Assembly: GCA_031291845.1 (NCBI GenBank)
Contig: JARLIH010000094.1
Coordinates: forward strand, 1-37,584
DNA length: 37,584 nucleotides
Reading direction: 5' to 3'
DNA from: Isosphaeraceae bacterium
GTDB taxonomy: Bacteria > Planctomycetota > Planctomycetia > Isosphaerales > Isosphaeraceae
Each line of letters starts with the position of its first letter. The first letter of the stretch is position 1. The position numbers were made by a program, and so were the translations under genes. Of the stretch, positions 25,773 through 33,562 are shown one piece after another. Under the pieces are notes generated by a model, which saw only the letters and a program-made list of their open reading frames with translations, had not been told where the DNA came from and ran no database searches.

Positions 25773-26262
25773 GAGGTGCCCCTTATTTGATTGCGCACGT
25801 AAGTTGAACACGCTCTCCGTCGAGCAGCGAACGCCTTCCCGGCGCACGACCCAGACGCTCGTCTCCGAACGCGGGGCCAGGATCGCAGTTCGTAGCTTAG
25901 AAGCCCGTTGCGACGGCCTGCAAATCATTTTTTTAGTGCGACCGATGGGAGCAGCCGACGCAATCGAGCCTAAATGCCGCTGCGCCAATCCATTTAGGAA
26001 CTTTTTCAAACACACGGATTCGTCAAGACTTCATAATAACCAGATCGGTTTTTCACACAGTTCATTGAATCCTGAACTCGCATTAAAATATTTACGTTCT
26101 ATGATTTCTAAATTCTTAACTATTACAATTTATCGGTCGATCCAGGCAACTCCAAAAACGGCCCTGGCTCGGCTTGGCGGGACTGGCGCGGTGTGCTAAG
26201 TTACGCGCCCTGGCGGTGTCCGGAGGGTGCCGCGGTGACCTGAGCTCGAAGATGAGGCGTGC
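25773..26262. other. AT-rich divergent intergenic region
   Basis: This 490-bp region lies between the sigma factor (minus) and the sugar isomerase-like gene (plus). About 26030-26150 is strikingly AT-rich (runs such as ATTAAAATATTTACG) compared with both neighbours, and no protein-like frame is present. It presumably holds both promoters and marks the upstream edge of the toxin island. Confidence 0.5.
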
Positions 26263-27234
26263 GTGTATTCGAACTTCAGCGCCCGGGCCCTGGGCTTGAA
26301 CCTGACGGCGGCGGAATCGATCGGGCTCGCGGCCGCGGCGGGTTTCGATGCGGTGGAGTTGCCGGTGCGCGACCTGGTCCTTGCCGGGAGCGACGCATCG
26401 CGACTGCGGGCGAAGATGGACGACCTCGGGCTCCGAGGCGGGACGTGGCCCCTGCCGGTCGACTGGCGGAACGACGCCCAGCGGTTCGCACGCGACTTGC
26501 AACGGCTCGACAGCTACGCCGAGGCGGCGGCCATCCTCGGCCTCACCCGCACCGGGACCTGGGTCATGCCCGAGACGACGGCGAACCCGGTGACGGACTT
26601 CGAACGTGCGATGCACCTGGCTGAGACCGCAGCACGGCACGTGCGACGGCTCGGCGCGATCGCGCGGGTACTCGACCGGCACGGCATCCGGTTCGGGCTC
26701 GAAGTCATCGGCGTCGCGTCGTCGCGCACGGGGCGCGGGCTCCCCTTCGTCCACCGGCTGGCGGACTTCGATCGCGTTCTCGGAGCGCTCTGGAACGAAG
26801 CGCCGAACGTCGGGATCTTACTGGATGGCTTTCATCTCTACGCGGCGGGTGAAGGTTATGAGGCGGGGCTTGCGTGGGGAGTGGGGCGTGTGGTCGCGGT
26901 CCATGTCGCCGATCTGCCCGCGACGGCCGACGCCAACCGCGCGGCGATCAACGATCAACAACGCGGCTTACCCGGGGAGAATGGGGCGATCGATTCGCGA
27001 GAGCTGCTGACCCAACTCGCGCGGCAGGGGTACGACGGTCCCGTCACGGCCGAGCCCATGGCGGGCTGCCGGTCACTGTCAGGACGATCCCCGGAGAGTT
27101 CCGCGCGCCTCGTCGCGGCGGCCTTGCAAGCGGTCTGGCCATCGACCGGTTCGCTGCAACGGGAGGTTGACCAGGCCCGACGTCCCAGTTTGCTCCCACT
27201 CACTGGGCCGTCACCGGCTCACGCTGGGAGCTGA
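26263..27234 (+). CDS. Sugar phosphate isomerase/epimerase-like TIM-barrel protein
   Basis: The 323-residue protein starts with GTG at 26263 after a GAGGCG site. It shows the xylose-isomerase-like AP-endonuclease-2 fold pattern: LNLTAAESIGLAAAAGFDAV at the N-terminus (first barrel unit), FGLEVIGVAS at about residue 144, NVGILLDGFHLYAAGEG at about 185 (metal-binding Asp/His), VVAVHVADLP at about 210, and GYDGPVTAEPM at the end. The family binds a divalent metal and isomerises or epimerises sugars and inositols; the substrate is not readable. The last 11 codons overlap csrA on the opposite strand, and the C-terminal 40 residues look less conserved, so the stop may have been extended into csrA. 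Confidence 0.8.
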   Translation: MYSNFSARALGLNLTAAESIGLAAAAGFDAVELPVRDLVLAGSDASRLRAKMDDLGLRGGTWPLPVDWRNDAQRFARDLQRLDSYAEAAAILGLTRTGTWVMPETTANPVTDFERAMHLAETAARHVRRLGAIARVLDRHGIRFGLEVIGVASSRTGRGLPFVHRLADFDRVLGALWNEAPNVGILLDGFHLYAAGEGYEAGLAWGVGRVVAVHVADLPATADANRAAINDQQRGLPGENGAIDSRELLTQLARQGYDGPVTAEPMAGCRSLSGRSPESSARLVAAALQAVWPSTGSLQREVDQARRPSLLPLTGPSPAHAGS

Positions 27235-27394
27235 CCCGCGGCTGCCCCGGCGCGATCTCCTCGCGGTAGACCGAAACCTCCTGCGGTGCTTCAATACCGA
27301 TCCGGATCTGGTTCCGGTCGATCTTGACCACGGTCACCACGATCTTGTCCCCGATGACAATCTTCTCTCCCAGCTTCCTGCTCAGAACCAGCAT
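27200..27394 (-). CDS. csrA: Carbon storage regulator CsrA
   Basis: The 64-residue protein begins MLVLSRKLGEKIVIGDKIVV, the classic CsrA/RsmA start, and continues VKIDRNQIRIGIEAPQEVSVYREEI. All RNA-contact positions of the family are visible: L4 and R6 in strand 1, and the later V-Y-R-E block. CsrA is a dimeric RNA-binding regulator that binds GGA motifs near ribosome-binding sites to repress or stabilise mRNAs controlling carbon use, motility and surface growth. The length is normal and the tail is Gln/Arg-rich. It overlaps the end of the isomerase-like gene by 35 bp tail to tail, so the two transcripts are complementary over their ends. No FliW gene is visible nearby. Confidence 0.95.
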   Translation of the reverse strand: MLVLSRKLGEKIVIGDKIVVTVVKIDRNQIRIGIEAPQEVSVYREEIAPGQPRVSSQREPVTAQ

Positions 27395-27726
27395 GGAACT
27401 CTCCCGCTTCTTTGGTGGAAGACCCGTTGTCGACTCCCTCGCGACGGCCCATGCCGAGTTGAGGTCATTCCTCCAATAGTCGCATTACTCGTGCCACGGG
27501 CGACAACGAGATCGTCAAGTTATTCGTTTACCCAAGTGACACAACATGTTACGGCCTTTTTGGCAACACCGGCAGCCACCTCCGTCTCCGCGTGTCGTGC
27601 CAACCTTTCCGCCCTTTCCCGATCGGCCGTTGTAGAAATGGGAGGCGAGGGTATCAGTTCGCTTGAAGATTCTACCAGGGGCGCCCTGGCGTGAATCGAG
27701 GTGCCCCGTTCTTGGGAAGTGAGGGG
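27395..27726. other. Intergenic region upstream of csrA
   Basis: This 332-bp stretch lies between csrA and the aroE-like gene (both on the minus strand), so it contains the csrA promoter. A plus-strand frame runs across it but is Ser/Pro-rich with no domain, and it also crosses csrA, so it is rejected. No clear terminator for the aroE-like gene is visible. Confidence 0.45.
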
Positions 27727-28590
27727 CTAAACGGGCGCGAAGACGGCCTCTAGGGCCGACCGCATCACGGCCGCGTCGGGGTCGCGACCGGTCCAGCGCT
27801 GGATGCCGATCACTCCCTGATTGACGAGCATCCCCAGACCATCGAGCGTCTCGCACCCCCGGGATTCCGCGGCCGCGATCAGGCGCGTGCGCGGGGGGTT
27901 GGGAATGACGTCACAAACCAAGAGACCGGCACGGAGCGTCTCGGCCTTCACCGGCACGACGGCGGTGACGTCCGGGAAGAGACCGATTGAGGTCGCATTG
28001 ACCAGCACGTCGGTGCCGTCCGGGACCGCGTACTCCCCTTCCCAAACGACAAACGTGGTGGGAACCCCGGTCCGCTGCTCCACGTGGCGCGCGAGTGCCT
28101 CGCCGCGCTCGGGCGAGCGGTTGACGATGGACAGAGCGGCTGCGCCGGCCAGGGCGAGCTCGACGGCGATCGCGCGCGCGGCCCCTCCGGCCCCGAGGAT
28201 CACCGCGCGCTGACCGGCGACCGGCCGAACGGCGGCGACCGACTGCAGAAAGCCCTTGCCGTCCGTGTTATCACCGACGAGAGCGCCCTCCTGGTCGAAA
28301 TAGGCGCAATTGACGGCCCCGATGGCCTCCGCCACGGGCGTCAGGCGGTCGAGTAGGGGAATCACAGCGACCTTGTGGGGGATCGTGCAGTTGAATCCCT
28401 TCCATTGCATGGCCCTCGCCCCGCGCACGGCGTCGCCCAGGTGCGCTGGCCGTACCGCCACCGTCAGGTAGCGCCAGTCGAGTCCCATGGCGGCGAATGC
28501 CGGCTCGATCATGGCCTGCGTGGGGTTCTCGGCCACCGGCCAGCCGAAGACACCGACAAGCTCTTGCTGGAACGAACGGGAGGCAGACAT
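27727..28590 (-). CDS. aroE: AroE-like shikimate dehydrogenase
   Basis: The product is 287 residues from the ATG at 28588-28590; the frame extends upstream to 28671, but the N-terminal domain starts at MSASRSFQQELVGVFGWPVA. Key residues of the family are visible: Lys in NCTIPHKVAV, Asp in GDNTDGKGFL, the NADP-binding GAGGAARA, the NRS after strand 2, VNATSIGL, and the late Gln in MLVNQGVIG. It would reduce 3-dehydroshikimate with NADPH in aromatic amino-acid synthesis. The usual substrate-binding SxSP...HN segment is replaced by AENPTQAMIE, removing both serines, so it may be a planctomycete subfamily or act on a related compound. It is divergent from the serpin gene with a 171-bp gap. Confidence 0.85.
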   Translation of the reverse strand: MSASRSFQQELVGVFGWPVAENPTQAMIEPAFAAMGLDWRYLTVAVRPAHLGDAVRGARAMQWKGFNCTIPHKVAVIPLLDRLTPVAEAIGAVNCAYFDQEGALVGDNTDGKGFLQSVAAVRPVAGQRAVILGAGGAARAIAVELALAGAAALSIVNRSPERGEALARHVEQRTGVPTTFVVWEGEYAVPDGTDVLVNATSIGLFPDVTAVVPVKAETLRAGLLVCDVIPNPPRTRLIAAAESRGCETLDGLGMLVNQGVIGIQRWTGRDPDAAVMRSALEAVFAPV

Positions 28591-28761
28591 GGCGCGACTC
28601 TCCGGCAGGGACCGCGGCGGCAATCGAACAGGAGTCGCCACAGCACACCGGAACGCCTCAACTTCTGTCAAGCATGGTTACCGAAACGGGCGGACAGCGG
28701 CTAAGAAATCACGGCCCCGGACGTCAGTCTTTGCAGGTGCTCGAAATCGGAGGAGACGATC

Positions 28762-29967
28762 ATGAGCCGTCGCGCGGCGTTTCTGTTAACCTTGGTGTGT
28801 GTCACGAGCGGCTGCCTGGGAGCGGTAACGAAAGGTGAGCGAATGGACGAGGTCGTTGCGGCCAACAACCAGTTCGCGTTCGACCTCTATGCCCAGTTGG
28901 GCCGCGAGCCGGGGAACCTCTTCTTCTCGCCTTACAGCCTCTCCACGGCCCTGGCGATGACGTACGCCGGCGCCCGGGGCGAGACGGCCGCGCAGATGGC
29001 GAAAACCCTGCACGCCAAGCTTCCGCCCGAACAGCTCGACGCCGCTATCCACGCCCTGGTGCGCCGGATTGGCGGCGAAGGGGGCACGCGCCCCTACGAG
29101 CTGGCCGCTGCCAACGCGCTCTGGGCCCAGAGCGGCCTCTCGTACCAGGACGACTTCCTGACGCGCCTCGAGCGCTTTTACGGCGCGGGGCTCCACCAAC
29201 TGGATTTCCACGCCGACCCCGAGACAGCGCGGCGGACGATCAACGCCTGGGTCGAGGAGCAGACGCGCGACAAGATCCGCGAGCTGCTCAAGTCCGGCGC
29301 GATCACCGGCGACACCGAGTTGGTCCTGACCAACGCCATCTACTTCAAGGGCCGCTGGCAAGACGCGTTCCCGAAAGGAAGGACGGAGGAGGGCGATTTC
29401 TTCGTCCCGAAAGGGTCCAAGACGCGCGTCCCGTTGATGCACCAGCTCGCGCGGTTCCCGTACGCGGAGGGATCCGGGTTCCAGGCCCTCGAGCTCCCCT
29501 ACGTGGGGAACGACCTTTCGCTGCTGGTCCTCTTGCCCAAGCAGCGCGACGGCCTGCCGGACCTCGAACGCGAGCTTGCCACGGCGTCGGCCATGCGACC
29601 GGCGGTTCGCGAGGTGGACGTCACCTTGCCGCGGTTCAAGATGACGTCGGGCTTTACACTCAATGACACCCTCTCGGCGCTGGGGATGCCCATGGCCTTC
29701 ACCGCACGCGCCGATTTTTCCGGCATGAACGGTCGCGGCGGTCTGTCGATCTCGGCGGTCGTCCACGAAGCCTTCGTCGACGTGAACGAGGAAGGAACCG
29801 AGGCCGCCGCGGCGACGGGGGTCGTCATGCTCCGCTCACTGGCCGTGAAGGCCCCGCGCCCCGAACCAGTGATTTTCCGCGCGGATCACCCGTTCCTGTT
29901 CCTGATCCGGGAGACGAAGTCCGGCTGCATCCTGTTCCTGGGGCGGGTGAATGAACCGAAGGGTTGA
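28762..29967 (+). CDS. Serpin-type protease inhibitor lipoprotein
   Basis: The 401-residue protein starts at 28762 after GGAGGAGA. It carries a lipoprotein signal (LLTLVCVTSGC, lipid Cys at C18), so it is likely tethered to a membrane facing the periplasm or outside. The whole serpin fold follows: NNQFAFDLYAQLG, NLFFSPYSLSTALAMTYAGA, TNAIYFKGRW, DLSLLVLLPK, and the C-terminal RADHPFLFLIRETKSGCILF-LGRV. The reactive-loop hinge EEGTEAAAATGVV (residues 343-355) has the small-residue pattern of inhibitory serpins, which trap serine or cysteine proteases. Counting E343 as P17 puts the cleavage between S359 and L360, with R358 beside it; if the loop is one residue shorter, P1 would be Arg (trypsin-like target). 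No matching protease is adjacent; an HtrA-like gene lies about 7 kb away. Confidence 0.93.
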   Translation: MSRRAAFLLTLVCVTSGCLGAVTKGERMDEVVAANNQFAFDLYAQLGREPGNLFFSPYSLSTALAMTYAGARGETAAQMAKTLHAKLPPEQLDAAIHALVRRIGGEGGTRPYELAAANALWAQSGLSYQDDFLTRLERFYGAGLHQLDFHADPETARRTINAWVEEQTRDKIRELLKSGAITGDTELVLTNAIYFKGRWQDAFPKGRTEEGDFFVPKGSKTRVPLMHQLARFPYAEGSGFQALELPYVGNDLSLLVLLPKQRDGLPDLERELATASAMRPAVREVDVTLPRFKMTSGFTLNDTLSALGMPMAFTARADFSGMNGRGGLSISAVVHEAFVDVNEEGTEAAAATGVVMLRSLAVKAPRPEPVIFRADHPFLFLIRETKSGCILFLGRVNEPKG

Positions 29968-30017
29968 CCCGGCGGTAGCGATGGCGGCGATCCCTCGTTA
30001 TCGTGGTTCAGGTCGAC

Positions 30018-30062
30018 ATTCTCCGTGTGTTCCCTGCGCAGCCCCCTCCGTGGAGAATGCGG
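30018..30062. terminator. Possible long-loop hairpin after the serpin gene
   Basis: CATTCTCC near 30018 pairs with GGAGAATG near 30052, an 8-bp stem with a loop of about 26 bases in the gap between the serpin and the glycosyltransferase genes. There is no T run. It may be a weak terminator or leader structure. Confidence 0.25.
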
Positions 30063-30115
30063 CGGCCTCGTCCGCCGGACTCAGACCGAACGCGGCCGCT
30101 GATGACAGGTGAGGA

Positions 30116-31633
30116 ATGTCCGTCGGATCCCCGTTCAATGCGTCGTTCGTGCGCGTGACCGCCAGGCTCTTGCTCGTCACGCTGTTCCTCATCGGGCTCG
30201 TTCGCGCGGTTCGGTACGGCATTTATGTGTTCATTCGCGTCCAGAACCCGTTCGACGCCCAGTACCTCGAATCGGCGATGGTGCACTTCGCGTGGCGCGT
30301 GCAGCACGGGGTCAGTCTCTACCCCGACTGGGAGCACTACCCCTATGTGGCGAACTTCTACGCCCCCTTGAGTTTCGTCATCATCGGCATGATCGGCAGG
30401 GCGCTGGGGACGAACATCCACGGCCTCTACGTGATCGGTCGGAGCGTCTCCGTCGTCTCGGTCCTTGCGACCACCCTGGTCGTCGGCTTCGTGTTGAAAC
30501 GACGGTATGGCGCGCTCCCGGCGCTGTTCGGGATGCTGCTCACTCTGGGCGTCTGTCCGCAGTTCGGGCCCGGCGTGATGACGCGACCGGACGCGCTCGC
30601 CGATTGCCTGGGACTGACCGGCTTCCTGCTGGCCGGCGGCCGAAGGCGCACGACGGCGACCGCCGGCGCCTTGGTATTGTACCTGGCCGCCATGACCAAG
30701 CAGACCGCACTCGTGTACCTGGCGGCCGCCGCGCTCGGTCTTTGCATCGAAGGCAGGACGCGCCGGAGCTTGACCCTCCTGCTCGCCGTAGCTTCGGCCC
30801 TGCTGGTCACGGTCCTTGTGGTGCGGTGGGCGATCGAGCCGAACTTCGTGCGCTGCCTGCTCGGCGAGTCCACGACGCCGTTCCGCTTCCATTGCTGGTG
30901 GTCGACCGTACGGGACGTGGCGTCCATCGATCCGGAGTTTTTCGTGCTGTCGGCCGCCGGGGTCGCTCTCTGGAGCACTGGCCCGAGGCGGGAGCCGGGC
31001 CTCGCCGCGCTCGCCGTGTTGCTGCTGGCGGCGAGCGTTTTGACGGCGGCCAAGTGCGGGTCGGGCACGAACTACTTCCTGGGCGTAAGCTCTGTCGCCG
31101 CCCTGGCCGGAGGCGCCCTCTGGTCGGAAATGACCCTGCCCAACTCCCGCCCGAAGGTCTGGCAACTCCTCGCGGCCACGGCCGTGGGGGGCGGGCTGTT
31201 GCTCAGCACGAAAGCCTCGGGTGCGTATGCCCAGCTCGCGCATCTCGACAGGATGTTGTCGACGTCCAAGGAGACCGTCGACCTGCATCATCGCCTCTAC
31301 CGTACCGCGGAAAACCCCAGTAGCCACCTCCTGACCGACGACGGGATGATCGATATTCACCAGGGCGAACGTACCGTTTTCGCCGACCCCTACCGCTTCA
31401 AGCTCATGGTCGAAACCGGACAGATCAATCCGGCGCGATTGCGGCAAATGATCGCAGATAGTCATTACGAATTAATCATTACAAGCAAAGATCTCTTTGC
31501 CGACGATTACTCGAGCTACGATTTTGGGTTACCCGGGGTCCTGGCCAAGGAGGCCCGGCTCCATTACGAGCCTGTCGGCCAGTTGTATGGACGCTTCTTC
31601 TATTCGAAACGCGCTCAATCGTCGCCTCACTAG
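30116..31633 (+). CDS. GT-C/GT39-like membrane glycosyltransferase
   Basis: The 505-residue polytopic membrane protein starts at the ATG at 30116 after AGGTGAGGA. About ten hydrophobic segments are visible, beginning with ARLLLVTLFLIGLVRAVRYG. The first outer loop holds NPFDAQYLESAM (D47, E52), fitting the acidic motif of GT-C enzymes that use lipid-linked sugars. YPDWEHYPYVANFYAPLSFV and the helix repeats agree with GT39/ArnT-like proteins. A soluble C-terminal part (about 400-505) contains LLTDDGMIDIHQGERTVFAD and YELIITSKDLFADDY, as in hypothetical planctomycete members that read like sugar-lipid binding tails. It probably transfers sugar to a cell-envelope acceptor; donor and acceptor are unknown. 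It stands alone between the serpin gene and a palindromic repeat. Confidence 0.75.
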   Translation: MSVGSPFNASFVRVTARLLLVTLFLIGLVRAVRYGIYVFIRVQNPFDAQYLESAMVHFAWRVQHGVSLYPDWEHYPYVANFYAPLSFVIIGMIGRALGTNIHGLYVIGRSVSVVSVLATTLVVGFVLKRRYGALPALFGMLLTLGVCPQFGPGVMTRPDALADCLGLTGFLLAGGRRRTTATAGALVLYLAAMTKQTALVYLAAAALGLCIEGRTRRSLTLLLAVASALLVTVLVVRWAIEPNFVRCLLGESTTPFRFHCWWSTVRDVASIDPEFFVLSAAGVALWSTGPRREPGLAALAVLLLAASVLTAAKCGSGTNYFLGVSSVAALAGGALWSEMTLPNSRPKVWQLLAATAVGGGLLLSTKASGAYAQLAHLDRMLSTSKETVDLHHRLYRTAENPSSHLLTDDGMIDIHQGERTVFADPYRFKLMVETGQINPARLRQMIADSHYELIITSKDLFADDYSSYDFGLPGVLAKEARLHYEPVGQLYGRFFYSKRAQSSPH

Positions 31634-31675
31634 AGATGGCCATCCCGTAAGCTGGGCGCCAGTCATCGGTCTACA

Positions 31676-31732
31676 CGAACCCAAAGCGCAAGCGGAATCT
31701 TACGTAAGACCTCGCTTGCGCTTCGGGTTCAT
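31676..31732. repeat. REP-like palindrome with inner CTTACGTAAG
   Basis: GAACCCAAAGCGCAAGCG pairs with CGCTTGCGCTTCGGGTTC with one mismatch, and the centre carries the palindrome CTTACGTAAG. It begins about 40 bp after the glycosyltransferase stop, between convergent genes, and could end both transcripts. The antisense reading (EPEAQA...RLRFGF) is a spurious peptide of a repeat type commonly seen in planctomycete genomes. Confidence 0.7.
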
Positions 31733-31813
31733 GTACTGGCCAAACATCGAGCGCGTTGGCCTTGGCGCGAATCGCCGGTCCGTGCGTCCGGGCTTCGACT
31801 GAGACCGCGGCAC

Positions 31814-32521
31814 TCAGCGCACCCTGGGGTCGACCCGGAGGGGGCGAAAGCCCACGGCGTCGGCGGCGACGCAGTAGTAACGGATTCCGCCGACGTTCCC
31901 CTGCACGGTGCGCGACCACTGCCCCTGAATATGGAGGTGACCATAGACGCAAACGGTCACGCCTGCCCGGGTCAAGCGATCGACGCAGGGCCCGGGGCGG
32001 CCGTGCTGGTCGAAGGGGGGGTAGTGCCACAGGACGTAAAGCGGTTCGTCCCGGAGACGGAGCGATTGTGCGGCGGCAAGGGCCTGGTCCAGCTCGTCGA
32101 GCGCAGCGGTGCTGGCGTCGGCCTGTTCGGGCGACGGCTCGTCGGCCGGCACGGGAGCGCCGAGGGTGCCGCAAACGACCAGGCCGTGGGTCGCGACGGC
32201 GTCACCGCCGACGGCCAGCTCGCTGGGGCGCAAGAGGGGGCGGACCTTCGCCGCGCCGTTCCACCAGGCATCGTGGTTGCCGGGGGCGAGCACCTTCGTT
32301 CCCGGCAAGCGGTCGAGCCAGGCGAGGTCGGGCTGCACGTCGCGGTGGTTCCGGGCCATGGACAGGTCGCCCGGCAGCAGCACCAGGTCGTCCGCGCGCA
32401 CCACGGCGCGCCACTCGCGCTCGACCTTGGCGGCATGGTCGCGCCAACGGCCGGCGTAACGCTCCCTGCGCTCGGGGCGGGCGAAGGAGAGGTGGAGGTC
32501 GGCGATTGCCCAGACGGTCAT
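31814..32521 (-). CDS. Calcineurin-like metallophosphoesterase
   Basis: The 235-residue protein starts at the ATG at 32519-32521 with MTVWAIADLHLSFARPERRE. Motifs of the metallophosphoesterase superfamily are in order: ADLHLS (Asp and His), LLPGDLSMA, PGNHDAWW (Asn, His), then LWHYPPF and VYGHLHIQG (His residues). These bind a two-metal centre that hydrolyses phosphate mono- or diesters; the substrate cannot be read. The frame upstream to 32680 is low-complexity shadow sequence. The gene starts 10 bp after the stop of the MBL-fold hydrolase at 32532 and is almost certainly cotranscribed with it. Confidence 0.9.
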   Translation of the reverse strand: MTVWAIADLHLSFARPERRERYAGRWRDHAAKVEREWRAVVRADDLVLLPGDLSMARNHRDVQPDLAWLDRLPGTKVLAPGNHDAWWNGAAKVRPLLRPSELAVGGDAVATHGLVVCGTLGAPVPADEPSPEQADASTAALDELDQALAAAQSLRLRDEPLYVLWHYPPFDQHGRPGPCVDRLTRAGVTVCVYGHLHIQGQWSRTVQGNVGGIRYYCVAADAVGFRPLRVDPRVR

Positions 32522-32531
32522 CGACTGCGCC

Positions 32532-33215
32532 TCACCACATCCCGGGACGGTACGGCTCCACGCGCTCGCCCACGAACGGGTTCGTCCGCCGCTCCTGCCC
32601 CACCGTCGTCGCCGGCCCGTGGCCCGGCAGAACGAGCGTGGCGTCGGGCAGGTTGAACAGCTTGGCGCGGATGCCCTCAAACAGCGCGTGCGGGTCGTCG
32701 CCCGGCTTGTCCGCGCGGCCTACCGAGCCCGAGAACAGGACGTCGCCGCCGAACACGAAAGGCGCCTCGACCCCCAGGGCCACGAAGACGACCGAGCCCG
32801 GGCTGTGGCCGGGAATCTCGCGGACCTCGAACGAGAACCCCGCGACCTCGAGCCGTTCGCCGTCCGATACGAGCCGGTCGGCCGGCGGACTCGTGAACGG
32901 CAGGCCGAACGGCGCGCTCAGGTTCGCCTCCGCGTCGGTCAGCAGGTAGGCCTCGTTCCGGCCGATCACGATCGGGGCGTCGGGAAACGCATGCTTGATC
33001 GTCGCGTTGCCGGCGATATGGTCGGCGTGACCGTGCGTGTTGAGGATGGCCGCGACCCGTCGGCCGTGACGCGCGAGGATCTCCAGGATCGTGTCGGTGT
33101 CGAATCCCGGGTCGACGACGAGCGCGTCGTCCCGATCCGGCCACCACGCCACGTAGGCGATCTGCCCAAACGGCGCCGACTCGACCGGCTCGATTTCGTA
33201 GTCAGAACCCGGCAT
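32532..33215 (-). CDS. Metallo-beta-lactamase-fold hydrolase, glyoxalase II-like
   Basis: The 227-residue protein starts at 33215. The hallmark THGHADH (H61, H63, D65, H66 by count) binds the two metal ions. It is followed by PGHSPGSVVF, FGGDVLFSGSVGR and LVLPGHGPATT, which give the remaining His/Asp ligands. The length and motif spacing fit single-domain glyoxalase II-like thioesterases, which hydrolyse S-lactoylglutathione or other thioesters. It is the first gene of a two-gene operon with the metallophosphoesterase 10 bp downstream. The substrate is uncertain, as the fold covers many hydrolases. Confidence 0.9.
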   Translation of the reverse strand: MPGSDYEIEPVESAPFGQIAYVAWWPDRDDALVVDPGFDTDTILEILARHGRRVAAILNTHGHADHIAGNATIKHAFPDAPIVIGRNEAYLLTDAEANLSAPFGLPFTSPPADRLVSDGERLEVAGFSFEVREIPGHSPGSVVFVALGVEAPFVFGGDVLFSGSVGRADKPGDDPHALFEGIRAKLFNLPDATLVLPGHGPATTVGQERRTNPFVGERVEPYRPGMW

Positions 33216-33562
33216 CAGGCCCCCCCTTCGGCTTCATCGATCAGTCATCGCGATTGTAATTTCACCCCAACCTTTGAAAAAACGACAAGACGTGTCGCCC
33301 GTCGCCGTCGCCGGCTGAAGGAAAAATCGTCAAAAGCCGGTCGCCCGCGACGTCTCGGAAGAACCGAGACCAAGCGATGACTGGCTCAGAAGTTGCATGC
33401 TACACTTGCCCAGTGGGGAACGACCACCTAGGTTTTCGCACCTCCTTGTGAGCTCACACCAATCGCCGGTCGGCCCCGCATCCTTGCGCGGACCTCGACT
33501 CAGCTCGGGCTTGAACCCGCACGACAACCGCCTGGCGCGCGCGCCAGGGTGAAGGATATTCC
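33216..33562. other. Divergent intergenic region
   Basis: This 347-bp gap lies between the MBL-fold operon (minus) and the DUF1571 gene (plus). No protein-like frame is visible. The stretch at about 33250-33330 (TTTGAAAAAACGAC and similar) is locally AT-richer and may hold the promoters. Confidence 0.4.

Noticed and set aside
25773..26015. N-terminal extension of the ECF sigma factor
   Set aside because: The extension crosses AT-rich non-coding DNA; the GTG at 25772 has a well-spaced AAGGGG site.
30008..31465. Minus-strand 485-codon frame over the glycosyltransferase gene
   Set aside because: Hydrophilic shadow of a membrane protein with good helices, SD and start on the plus strand.
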